Assembly (NCBI GenBank): GCA_002796165.1
Contig: PCWF01000130.1
Location: forward strand, 5,531 to 12,545
Reading direction: 5' to 3'
DNA length: 7,015 bases
Source of the DNA: Nitrospinae bacterium CG11_big_fil_rev_8_21_14_0_20_56_8
GTDB taxonomy: Bacteria; Nitrospinota; Nitrospinia; Nitrospinales; VA-1
Shown in pieces: positions 1-5,763 of the stretch. Under the pieces are notes generated by a model. It searched no databases. It was given only the letters and a program-made list of their open reading frames with translations, and was not told the origin of the DNA. The position numbers and the translations under genes were made by a program. Within the stretch, counting starts at the first letter, position 1; each line of letters opens with the position of its first letter.

Positions 1-585
1 GGCATCCATTCCCGGTTCCCCATCAATTACTGGAAACCCATGCGGCGGGTGGCGGCGGAACGCTGGACCCTGCGGGTGGACGGACGGGTGGAATCTCCGC
101 GGGTTTTCACGCTGGACGAGGTGCTGGGGTTCCCGGTGCACACGCAAAGCTCACGCCTGAAATGCGTGGAATGCTGGTCGGCGCGCGCCGAATGGGGCGG
201 GTTCCGCTTCGACGCCATCGCCGCGCGGGTCAAGCCCCACGCCGGGGCGCGCGGAGTTCTCTTCCATTGCAATGACGATTACCGGGAATATCTCGACCTG
301 GAAACCCTGCGGCAGACGCGGGTTCTCCTGGCGCACACGATGAACGGGACGGCGTTGAGCGACGAGCACGGGTTCCCCCTGCGCGCGATCGTCCCTTTCA
401 AATACGGCTATAAAAGCCCGAAAGCCATTTTGCGGATGGAGTTCGTCGACGACACCGTGTGGGGCACCTGGAGCAAGATCGGCCCCTATTCCACCGACGG
501 CACCATCCTGCCCGGCACCGACCACCCGCTCGATCTCGGCAAAAACCCGCATCGCATTCCCGGCGGCGAGATCGAGGCCTATTGA
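1..585 (+). CDS. Molybdopterin-dependent oxidoreductase, sulfite oxidase/MsrP-like (5' partial)
   Basis: This is the C-terminal part of an oxidoreductase molybdopterin-binding domain protein (sulfite oxidase fold). The reading frame is open from base 1, so the ATG at 40 is probably internal and the true start lies upstream of the window. Numbering from that ATG, the motif KCVECWS (residues 41-47) matches the CVEAWS motif of MsrP/YedY, in which the first Cys (here Cys42) ligates molybdenum. Further on, LLAHTMNGTALSDEHGFPLR and IVPFKYGYKSPK (about 95-130) match the conserved family blocks that hold the pterin phosphate and shape the substrate pocket. Known family members oxidise sulfite or reduce methionine sulfoxide. 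The substrate here cannot be told, because the N-terminus, with any Tat signal or heme domain, is missing. The gene converges on the peroxidase gene with a 40-bp gap. The redox setting makes an MsrP-like repair role reasonable, but this is inference. Confidence 0.85.
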   Translation, partial: GIHSRFPINYWKPMRRVAAERWTLRVDGRVESPRVFTLDEVLGFPVHTQSSRLKCVECWSARAEWGGFRFDAIAARVKPHAGARGVLFHCNDDYREYLDLETLRQTRVLLAHTMNGTALSDEHGFPLRAIVPFKYGYKSPKAILRMEFVDDTVWGTWSKIGPYSTDGTILPGTDHPLDLGKNPHRIPGGEIEAY

Positions 586-625
586 CCCCGGTCCCGCCGC
601 CGCTGGGAATTTCCGCAAACGGCCC

Positions 626-1687
626 TTACTCGGGAAACGCGGTGGGCGCTTCCACCTTCTGCCAGCCTTCGCCGTTCAGGGCACGCAACATTTCGATGAG
701 ATCCCGCTTCTCCTGTTCGGTCAGGTTGAGCGGTATGACCTGGTTATCGAGGAACGGGTTTTTAACCCCTCCCTTGTTATAGTGCTCGACCACGTCCCGG
801 AGGGTGGCGAACCGGCCATCGTGCATGTAGGGGGCGGTCCGCGAAATTTCCCGCAGGGTCGGCGTTTTGAACGTGCCGATCTCTTTCGGATCATGGGTCA
901 CCGCGTACCGGCCCAGGTCGATCGTCCCTCCATCCCAGCCGATTCCGATATTGTGGAATTTTTCGTCCGAGAAATTGGTCCCCATGTGGCAGAGGTTGCA
1001 CCGGGCCTTGCCGAAAAACAGGTCGCGGCCCCGGCGGGCGGACTCGGAAATGGCTTTCACGTCCCCTTCCCAGTCATACCGGTCGAAGGGGCTGTTGCCG
1101 GACATGAGCGTCCGCTGGAAAGTGGCGATGGCCATCCCGACTTTTTCCTTGGTGATTTCGGACCCGAACACCTCCTTGAACAGTTTTTTGTAGCCTTCGA
1201 TGGTCTTCAGCTTCGCCACCAGTTCGTCGTGATCGGCAAACCCGTGTTCGACGGGATTGACAAACGGTCCGATGGATTGATCCTCAAGGGTAGGCGCCCG
1301 GCCATCCCAGAACTGGGCCGTGCTGAAAGCGCGGTTGATCGCCGTCGGGGCGCTCCGGCCTCCCTGTTGATGGTGGATCCCGGTGGAGACGGGCTGTCCG
1401 TCGGTGAACGCCAGCTCCGGCATATGACACGTGGCGCAGGCAATGGCGCCATTTTGGGACAACCGCTTATCGAAAAAAAGCAGGCGGCCCAGCTCGATTT
1501 TCTTCCGGGTCATGGGGTTGTTCCCGGGCACCTTAAACGCGTCGGGGTCCAGCCCCAGGGGAATCTCGGGGGTATAGGGTTCCTGCGGCGCGGCATGGAC
1601 CCCCGTGCCCCCGCCGATTAAAAGGACCATCCCGATGAACACGCCCAAACCGTGGCGTGCGCAAAAACCGAATTGTTTGCGGTCCAT
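626..1687 (-). CDS. Di-heme cytochrome c peroxidase (CcpA/MauG family), exported
   Basis: A 353-residue di-heme peroxidase; bacterial members reduce H2O2 to water in the periplasm using electrons from small c-type cytochromes. I chose the start at 1687 because AGGAGG (1701-1696) lies 8 nt upstream; an in-frame ATG 12 codons earlier has no such site. Residues 1 to about 33 form a signal peptide: basic N-terminus, hydrophobic GVFIGMVLLIGGG, and a likely cut after VHA. The two heme motifs are CATCH (84-88, peroxidatic heme) and CNLCH (230-234, electron-transfer heme). FWDGRA (126-131) carries the Trp conserved between the hemes in this family. In APYMHDGR, Met288 fits the axial ligand of the second heme. 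His105 or His106 (GIHHQQGGRSAPT) is close to the distal ligand of the first heme in Pseudomonas CcpA. Length is normal. The gene is divergent from oxyR, so peroxide-responsive control is likely. A MauG-type oxidase acting on another substrate cannot be excluded. Confidence 0.93.
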   Translation of the reverse strand: MDRKQFGFCARHGLGVFIGMVLLIGGGTGVHAAPQEPYTPEIPLGLDPDAFKVPGNNPMTRKKIELGRLLFFDKRLSQNGAIACATCHMPELAFTDGQPVSTGIHHQQGGRSAPTAINRAFSTAQFWDGRAPTLEDQSIGPFVNPVEHGFADHDELVAKLKTIEGYKKLFKEVFGSEITKEKVGMAIATFQRTLMSGNSPFDRYDWEGDVKAISESARRGRDLFFGKARCNLCHMGTNFSDEKFHNIGIGWDGGTIDLGRYAVTHDPKEIGTFKTPTLREISRTAPYMHDGRFATLRDVVEHYNKGGVKNPFLDNQVIPLNLTEQEKRDLIEMLRALNGEGWQKVEAPTAFPE

Positions 1688-1721
1688 CTCGTTACCCTCC
1701 TGAAAAGAGTTGCAGGCTTCC

Positions 1722-1757
1722 AATATATAAAGTGTGAAGGTTTTTTATTGATTTGTA
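1722..1757 (-). promoter_or_regulatory. Probable promoter region of the di-heme peroxidase gene
   Basis: Two minus-strand -10-like hexamers are visible: TATATT (1727-1722), giving a start near 1715 and a 5' leader of about 28 nt, and TACAAA (1757-1752), giving a start near 1745. Neither has a convincing -35 box, as is usual for activator-dependent promoters. With the second, the OxyR-like array would lie at about -36 to -72, the usual range for activation; with the first it would lie at about -66 to -102. I cannot choose between them from sequence alone. Confidence 0.35.
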
Positions 1758-1777
1758 AAATCGATAATTATTATTAT
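1748..1777 (+). promoter_or_regulatory. Putative sigma70-type oxyR promoter giving a leaderless transcript
   Basis: TTGATT (1748-1753) resembles the -35 box (4 of 6 bases) and TATTAT (1772-1777) the -10 box (5 of 6), separated by 18 bp. The expected transcription start, about 7 nt after the -10 box, falls at 1784-1785, on or next to the oxyR ATG. This agrees with the absence of a ribosome binding site there. It is a prediction by eye in AT-rich DNA, where such matches are easy to find. Confidence 0.45.
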
Positions 1778-1780
1778 TCG

Positions 1781-1817
1781 ATAGATGAAATCTATCAGCC
1801 TGATCCAGCTTTCCTAT
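1781..1817 (+). promoter_or_regulatory. Candidate OxyR operator array over the oxyR start
   Basis: Four tetramers with exact 7-base spacing: ATAG (1781-1784), CTAT (1792-1795), ATcc (1803-1806) and CTAT (1814-1817). The E. coli OxyR consensus is ATAG-N7-CTAT-N7-ATAG-N7-CTAT, so 14 of 16 specified bases match. The first half is also a perfect 7+7 inverted repeat (GATAGAT/ATCTATC, 1780-1796, 3-nt centre) and contains the LysR T-N11-A pattern. Just downstream of the putative -10 box, it would allow OxyR to repress its own gene while reaching upstream of the divergent peroxidase promoter. Binding is inferred. Confidence 0.6.
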
Positions 1818-2765
1818 CTTGTCGCCGTCTTCCAGCACCGAAACTTCGGAGACGCGGCCCGGGCCTGCCATGTGTCCCAGCCCACCCTGAGCGTGCAGAT
1901 TCAGAAACTGGAGGAGGAGTTGGGAATCATCGCGTTCGACCGGTCGCGCAAACCCGTCGAACCCACCCTGATCGGCCGAAAGATCATACAGCAAGCGCAA
2001 AACATCCTCCTGGAAGTCCAACGCATCGAAGAACTGATTAAGACCGAGCGCGGGGAAATTGCGGGAGATTTCAAGTTGGGAATCATTCCCACTCTCGCTC
2101 CCTATCTGCTTCCGCTTTTTCTAAAGAAATTCACGCAAAACTTTCCCAGGGTGAATTTGATCCTGGAAGAACTTCAAACCCAACAGATCCTTGAAAAGTT
2201 AAAGGAAGATAAACTCGATGCCGGGATCCTGGTGACTCCATTGAATTGCCAGGGCATCGTGGAGCGTCCGCTGTTTTATGAACCGTTCATCGTCTACTTA
2301 ACCCCCGGTCACCCTCTGCACTCGCTGAAAAAAGTCTCGGATAAGGACCTGACACTGGAGGACGTCTGGCTCCTGAACGAAGGCCATTGCTTCAGGGACC
2401 AGGCGATGGAGATCTGCAAAAAAGTCCGGGAAAAGGATTCGCCCAAGAAAAACCTGGTGTTCGAAAGCGGAAATCTGGAGACGTTGATGCGGCTGGTTGA
2501 CCAGAACCTGGGTTATACCCTGGTTCCTTATCTTTCCATCCGGGAAATGCCGGACTCCATGCAAAGGAAAAAATTGCGGTTTTTCAAACCGCCGGTTCCC
2601 CTGCGCGAGGTCAGCCTTGTTTTCTGCCGCTCATATTTGAAACAGGGAATCATCGAGGTTCTCAGCAAGGAAATTACCCGCTGTCTGCCCCGGAACCTTC
2701 AAACTCGCCAAGGGAACGGAAAAATTATCAAACTTACCTCCTTTAATCGAAAGAATTCCTCTTAG
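1785..2765 (+). CDS. oxyR: OxyR, peroxide-sensing LysR-family transcription factor
   Basis: A 326-residue LysR-type regulator. The N-terminal winged helix-turn-helix spans about residues 5-63, with FGDAARACHVSQPTLSVQIQ as the recognition region, very like E. coli OxyR (AADSCHVSQPTLSGQI). The effector domain follows from about 93. The redox motif EGHCFRDQAMEIC gives Cys202 and Cys211, matching E. coli Cys199 and Cys208 in identity and spacing; these form the activating disulfide on H2O2 exposure. Thr103, Thr132, His201, Arg204 and Asp205 match the peroxide-pocket residues; E. coli His130 is Gln133 here. The start has no Shine-Dalgarno sequence and sits inside an OxyR-like operator; alignment to E. 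coli OxyR puts the N-terminus only about three residues earlier, so the ATG is plausible. A lysine/asparagine-rich tail (about 306-326) goes beyond the usual length of about 305. Divergent from the di-heme peroxidase, a natural target. Confidence 0.95.
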   Translation: MKSISLIQLSYLVAVFQHRNFGDAARACHVSQPTLSVQIQKLEEELGIIAFDRSRKPVEPTLIGRKIIQQAQNILLEVQRIEELIKTERGEIAGDFKLGIIPTLAPYLLPLFLKKFTQNFPRVNLILEELQTQQILEKLKEDKLDAGILVTPLNCQGIVERPLFYEPFIVYLTPGHPLHSLKKVSDKDLTLEDVWLLNEGHCFRDQAMEICKKVREKDSPKKNLVFESGNLETLMRLVDQNLGYTLVPYLSIREMPDSMQRKKLRFFKPPVPLREVSLVFCRSYLKQGIIEVLSKEITRCLPRNLQTRQGNGKIIKLTSFNRKNSS

Positions 2766-2784
2766 CCCGGCCATGGGATTTCCT

Positions 2785-2796
2785 CGGAGGCCTCCG
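2785..2796. repeat. Perfect 12-bp palindrome downstream of oxyR
   Basis: CGGAGGCCTCCG is a perfect palindrome lying 20 bp after the oxyR stop codon and 13 bp before the larger palindromic repeat. It has no loop and no T-run, so it is a poor intrinsic terminator by itself. It may be part of a decayed structure or chance in GC-rich DNA. Confidence 0.3.
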
Positions 2797-2809
2797 CCCG
2801 ATTCCAATC

Positions 2810-2896
2810 CCCCGGTCATCGCGAGCCGCGGGCGACGGCGTGGCGATCCATGATTCTGGATTGCCTCGTGGACGAAGCCTCCTCGCAATGCCGGGG
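2810..2896. repeat. Imperfect palindromic interspersed repeat ('cattgcgagg' type)
   Basis: Two arms of about 40 nt (2810-2849 and 2858-2896) are imperfect reverse complements around an 8-nt centre (ATGATTCT). The arms share CCCCGG, a GCGAG block and a GGCRATCC end by the centre. The right arm, read on the minus strand, contains GGCATTGCGAGGAGGC and GAGGCAATCC, typical of a short palindromic repeat family scattered between genes in many bacterial genomes. The left arm has diverged (GTCATCGCGAGCC). A transcript from either strand would form a long hairpin, which might help stop transcription from oxyR, but no T-run follows directly. Confidence 0.65.
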
Positions 2897-2978
2897 AGGA
2901 GAGGGGGGGAATTAATATGATGTAATTTTTCCGGCCCTCGGACGACTGAAAGGAAACAAGGCCGCAGGAGGAGACTTT

Positions 2979-4424
2979 ATGGCAAGACGGGATTACAACA
3001 CGATCGTGATCGGGGCCGGATCTGCAGGGCTGGTTTCGGCCTACATCTCGGCGGCGGTGAAGGCCCGGGTGGCCCTCATCGAAAAACACCGCATGGGCGG
3101 CGACTGCCTCAATACGGGATGCGTGCCCAGCAAGGCGCTGATCCGCTCCACGAAAATCCTTTCCTATATCAGGAACCACCGCAAATACGGGATCCGATCG
3201 GCCACGACGGAATTCGATTTCGCGGAAATCATGGAACGGGTGCAGGGAATCATCGGCAAGGTGGAACCGCACGACAGCGTCGAGCGGTACACCGGGCTGG
3301 GGGTCGATTGTTTCACCGGGGAGGCGCGCATTCTCTCGCCGCACGAGGTGCGGGTGAACGGCAAGGTCCTGACCACCCAAAACATCATCGTCGCCACGGG
3401 CGCGAAACCGGCCATCCCGCCCATTTCCGGACTGGACAAGGTCCACTTTCTGACCACGGACACCATCTGGGATCTGCGCGAGCTTCCGCGCCGCCTGGTC
3501 ATCGCCGGGGGCGGTCCCATCGGTTGTGAACTGGCGCAATGTTTCGCCCGACTGGGAAGCCAGGTGACGCAGGTCGAAATGTTTCCCGCTCTCCTGGCCC
3601 GCGAGGATGAAGAAATCAGCGAAGCCATCTTTCAAACGTTCACCCACGAAGGGATCGACGTGCGCCTCTCCAGCCGGTGCCGGGAGATCGTCGTGGAGAA
3701 CGGGCGGAAGTTCATGGAGGTCGAGAAAACGGGAGGCACGGTGGAACGCATCGAATTCGACCAGGTTCTCATCGCCGTGGGCCGTGCGGCAAACGCGAAG
3801 GGATTCGGGCTGGAGGAGATCGGCGTGAGGTTGACGCCGCGCGGCACCATCGAGGTGGACGAGTATCTGCGCACGACCACTCACAAGAACATTTACGCCT
3901 GCGGCGACGTGGCCGGACCCTACCAGTTCACGCACACCGCCGCGCATCAGGCCTGGTACTGCGCGGTGAACGCGCTGTTCTCGCCGTTCAAAAAATTCCG
4001 GGTGGATTACCGGGTCATCCCCTGGTGCACATTCACCGATCCCGAGGTGGCGCGGGTGGGTCTCAACGAGAAAGAAGCGCGGGAGAAAAATATCCCCTTC
4101 GAGGTAACCCGTTACGGAATCGACGACCTCGACCGGGCCATCGCCGACGGCGAGGACCGGGGCGTCGTGAAGGTGCTCACCGAACCGGGCAAAGACCGCA
4201 TCCTCGGCGTCACGATCATGGGGTACCACGCGGGCGACCTGCTCGCCGAATACGTGGCGGCGATGAAACACGGGCTGGGACTGGAAAAGATCCTGTCCAC
4301 CGTTCACATCTACCCCACGATGGCCGAGGCGAACAAGTTCGCCGCAGGCGAGTGGAAACGGGCGCATGTCCCGCAGGGGCTGTTGCGTTGGGTGAAGAAA
4401 TTCCACGCCTGGCGGCGGGGGTGA
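2979..4424 (+). CDS. FAD/NAD(P)-dependent disulfide reductase family flavoprotein (MerA/Lpd-like)
   Basis: A complete 481-residue class-I pyridine nucleotide-disulfide oxidoreductase, with a strong ribosome binding site (AGGAGGAG, 2966-2973). FAD-binding GAGSAG is at 12-17. The redox-active cysteine pair is GGDCLNTGCVPSK (Cys43, Cys48). The NAD(P)-binding GGGPIGCELAQ lies at 177-187, the second FAD motif NIYACGDVAG at 304-313, and the dimerisation domain from about 345 to the end. In dihydrolipoamide dehydrogenase the C-terminal motif is HxHPTxxE; here it is VHIYPTMAE (442-450), with Tyr445 where the catalytic His usually is and Glu450 retained. MerA also has Tyr near this site, but this protein lacks the MerA C-terminal Cys pair and its N-terminal metal-binding domain. 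It is therefore unlikely to be a classical Lpd or mercuric reductase, although such proteins are often annotated as one. The disulfide or electron acceptor is unknown. No 2-oxoacid dehydrogenase genes are nearby. Confidence 0.88.
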   Translation: MARRDYNTIVIGAGSAGLVSAYISAAVKARVALIEKHRMGGDCLNTGCVPSKALIRSTKILSYIRNHRKYGIRSATTEFDFAEIMERVQGIIGKVEPHDSVERYTGLGVDCFTGEARILSPHEVRVNGKVLTTQNIIVATGAKPAIPPISGLDKVHFLTTDTIWDLRELPRRLVIAGGGPIGCELAQCFARLGSQVTQVEMFPALLAREDEEISEAIFQTFTHEGIDVRLSSRCREIVVENGRKFMEVEKTGGTVERIEFDQVLIAVGRAANAKGFGLEEIGVRLTPRGTIEVDEYLRTTTHKNIYACGDVAGPYQFTHTAAHQAWYCAVNALFSPFKKFRVDYRVIPWCTFTDPEVARVGLNEKEAREKNIPFEVTRYGIDDLDRAIADGEDRGVVKVLTEPGKDRILGVTIMGYHAGDLLAEYVAAMKHGLGLEKILSTVHIYPTMAEANKFAAGEWKRAHVPQGLLRWVKKFHAWRRG

Positions 4425-4446
4425 CGGACGCGAAGTTGCCGCCGAC

Positions 4447-4770
4447 CTAAATCTCGATATAGATTCCGTCGGCCGCGGGGGTCACTTTGTACACTGGGAT
4501 GGTCTGCGAGTGGTCGAACTTGCAGATCCCCTTCTTGAGGCTCCAGGCACATTCCAGGTTATGGCAGATGGCGTATTTTCCCGCCACCTTTCCGCGGCCG
4601 AAACTTCCCCCGCACTTGGGGCACAGGTCGGTCAGACAATACAGAATCCCCTCCTGCCGGATCAACGCCAACTGGTACTTGAAGTGGGTGAACGGGTGCT
4701 CCAGGAACAAACGCCGGCTCTCGCCCTCGGGCGGGGCTTCATTGAGTTCTGCTATCTTGATTTGGGACAT
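4447..4770 (-). CDS. Rieske-like small protein with non-canonical Cys ligands
   Basis: A 107-residue cytosolic protein without signal peptide or membrane segment. Its layout is that of small Rieske ferredoxins/NirD-like proteins: N-terminal beta strands, then CPKCGGSFGRGKVAGKYAICHNLECAWSLKKGIC (50-83), then a strand ending IPVYKV. Canonical Rieske proteins have CPHxGxxL...CPWHGWxF, where Cys-His pairs hold [2Fe-2S]. Here the first His is Lys52 and the second His position is Leu72, while extra cysteines appear at 53 and 74. The candidate ligand set is thus Cys50/Cys53 and Cys69/Cys74, with His70 spare. It may hold an all-Cys iron-sulfur cluster, zinc or iron. The start has no Shine-Dalgarno site and lies 10 nt after the upstream gene's stop, so translational coupling is likely. 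It converges with the flavoprotein gene (22-bp gap), which could supply electrons, but that is inference. A plain zinc-ribbon protein is the main alternative. Confidence 0.72.
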   Translation of the reverse strand: MSQIKIAELNEAPPEGESRRLFLEHPFTHFKYQLALIRQEGILYCLTDLCPKCGGSFGRGKVAGKYAICHNLECAWSLKKGICKFDHSQTIPVYKVTPAADGIYIEI

Positions 4771-4780
4771 TGAGGGGGAA

Positions 4781-5053
4781 TCAGTCCTTGGGAAGGTAGG
4801 GACCGTACCGGTCGCGGAAATATTTTTCCAGGTCCCAGCGGAACCGGCCCTTGAGGTGCGGCAACTTTACGGCCACCTCGTGGTCGTATTTAACATAATC
4901 CTCGGATTTCTTCGCGATATCGGGCGGACGCACCACTTTGGGGTCGAGATAGGACTCGCCCAGGGCGGAAGATCCGACAATAAGGTCCTGTCCAGCCTTG
5001 ATCCATCGGCCCAGCATTAACCTTTCCTGGTCCGATCCCGGTTCAATCGGCAT
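4781..5053 (-). CDS. Hypothetical 90-residue protein, upstream partner of the Rieske-like gene
   Basis: I do not recognise this family. The protein is charged and soluble, with no cysteines, signal peptide or membrane segment. Its C-terminal half is rich in aromatic and basic residues (YVKYDHEVAV, GRFRWDLEKYFRDRYGPYLP), and it has a proline pair in VVRPPDIAKK. I prefer the start at 5053 (MPIEP...) because AGGAGG (5069-5064) is then 10 nt upstream; the ATG at 5062 is only 1 nt from that site. It is the first gene of a two-gene unit with the Rieske-like protein, 10 nt before its start, so the two are probably made together and may act together. The strong ribosome binding site and the coupling support a real gene. 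Function unknown. Confidence 0.7.
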   Translation of the reverse strand: MPIEPGSDQERLMLGRWIKAGQDLIVGSSALGESYLDPKVVRPPDIAKKSEDYVKYDHEVAVKLPHLKGRFRWDLEKYFRDRYGPYLPKD

Positions 5054-5111
5054 ATCCTGCATTCCTCCTTGTTCGGTATTGGGGGTTGAGGAGAGCGGAA
5101 CAACTGCCCTC

Positions 5112-5144
5112 CATCAGGCTCCGGGCTAACCCGGTTGCATCAGG
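5112..5144. other. Hairpin flanked by 7-bp direct repeats in divergent leader
   Basis: A perfect 5-bp stem CCGGG-CTAA-CCCGG (5121-5134) sits between two copies of CATCAGG (5112-5118 and 5138-5144). An outer CCCT/AGGG pairing (5107-5110 with 5142-5145) could enclose it. It lies in the non-coding stretch between the minus-strand pair and the plus-strand TPR gene, about 60-90 nt upstream of the former's start. It could be a leader RNA structure, an operator or a repeat remnant. I could not match it to a known riboswitch class. Confidence 0.4.
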
Positions 5145-5186
5145 GGGTGGCAATAAGGTAGCATATTTGGCAATCATTTTTCAATT

Positions 5187-5192
5187 TTGACA
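5187..5192 (+). promoter_or_regulatory. Isolated consensus -35 element upstream of the TPR gene
   Basis: TTGACA matches the sigma70 -35 consensus exactly and lies 40 nt before the TPR start codon. No good -10 hexamer occurs 16-18 bp downstream (5209-5216 reads about AATCACGG). It may be a regulated promoter or chance. Confidence 0.25.
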
Positions 5193-5232
5193 CAGGATCG
5201 CTCCTGGAAATCACGGAAGGATAGAGAGAGTC

Positions 5233-5763
5233 ATGACTTCAGACACGGAATCCGCGAAAACCGCGGAAGACTGGTTCAAGGACGGGCTGGCCGCCGGGCG
5301 GCTGGGCGACAACACCCGCGCCATCGAGTGCTACAAAAAAGCGGTCGAGCTGGATCCCGGCCACTTCAGGGCCTATTTCAACATGGGTATCCGCTACGGG
5401 AAAGTCCCGCAGAACGTGGATGCCGCACGGTGCTTTCGGGAAGCGCTGAAACTCAAACCCGACGATGCGATGGTGCATTACAGTCTGGCCGTGGTGAGCA
5501 ACCTCATCGGCGAAACCGACCATGCGCTCCATCATTACAAAGAGGCCCTCCGGATCAATCCGCAGTTCGCCAAGGCCCACAGCAACCTCGCCATGCTCTA
5601 TTATTCGATCAAGTTGGGAAAAGAAACCATGCACCATCTCCTGCAGGCCGAAGCGTTGTTTGAAGAGCAAGGCGACGACTACATGCTCGGCACCGCCCGG
5701 GACCTGGTCAAGGAATGTAGCCGGGAGTTCGGGTTGAATCCCGAAAACTGCCGGACCCTTTAA
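5233..5763 (+). CDS. Tetratricopeptide repeat (TPR) protein
   Basis: A 176-residue protein made almost wholly of TPR units of 34 residues: 11-44 (AEDWFKDG...AIECYKKAVELDPGH), 45-78 (FRAYFNMG...AARCFREALKLKPDD), 79-112 (AMVHYSLA...ALHHYKEALRINPQF), and a weaker fourth from 113 to about 148 (AKAHSNLAMLYYSIKLGKETMHHLLQAEALF). TPRs form helical scaffolds that bind partner proteins or peptides. No signal peptide or enzymatic domain is seen, so it is probably a cytosolic adaptor. The ribosome binding site is weak (purine-rich GGAAGGATAGAGAGAG before the ATG). Its stop is 18 nt before the start of the second flavoprotein, suggesting one operon. Its binding partner cannot be told from sequence. Confidence 0.88.
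   Translation: MTSDTESAKTAEDWFKDGLAAGRLGDNTRAIECYKKAVELDPGHFRAYFNMGIRYGKVPQNVDAARCFREALKLKPDDAMVHYSLAVVSNLIGETDHALHHYKEALRINPQFAKAHSNLAMLYYSIKLGKETMHHLLQAEALFEEQGDDYMLGTARDLVKECSREFGLNPENCRTL

Noticed and set aside
586..625. Bidirectional terminator between the convergent Mo enzyme and peroxidase genes
   Set aside because: The 40-bp gap shows no stable stem followed by a T-run on either strand.
782..1621. Long plus-strand open frame opposite the peroxidase gene
   Set aside because: It is the antisense shadow of a clear di-heme peroxidase with heme motifs, signal peptide and ribosome binding site; its translation shows no family features.
1688..1723. Upstream ATG extending the peroxidase by 12 residues
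   Set aside because: The extension would place a non-signal-like sequence before a good signal peptide, and the AGGAGG site lies inside it, correctly spaced for the start at 1687.
2631..4406. 591-codon minus-strand open frame opposite the flavoprotein
   Set aside because: It is longer than the real gene but runs antisense through the flavoprotein and the palindromic repeat, and its His/Arg/Asp/Gly-rich composition is typical of a GC-rich shadow frame.
2979..4424. Mercuric reductase (merA)
   Set aside because: The C-terminal vicinal cysteines and N-terminal metal-binding domain are absent, and no mer regulator or transporter genes are nearby.
5063..5160. Possible riboswitch (c-di-GMP, fluoride, cobalamin or TPP) in the divergent leader
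   Set aside because: Only short fragments resemble these classes; their required conserved cores are not present, so it is kept as an unassigned hairpin.
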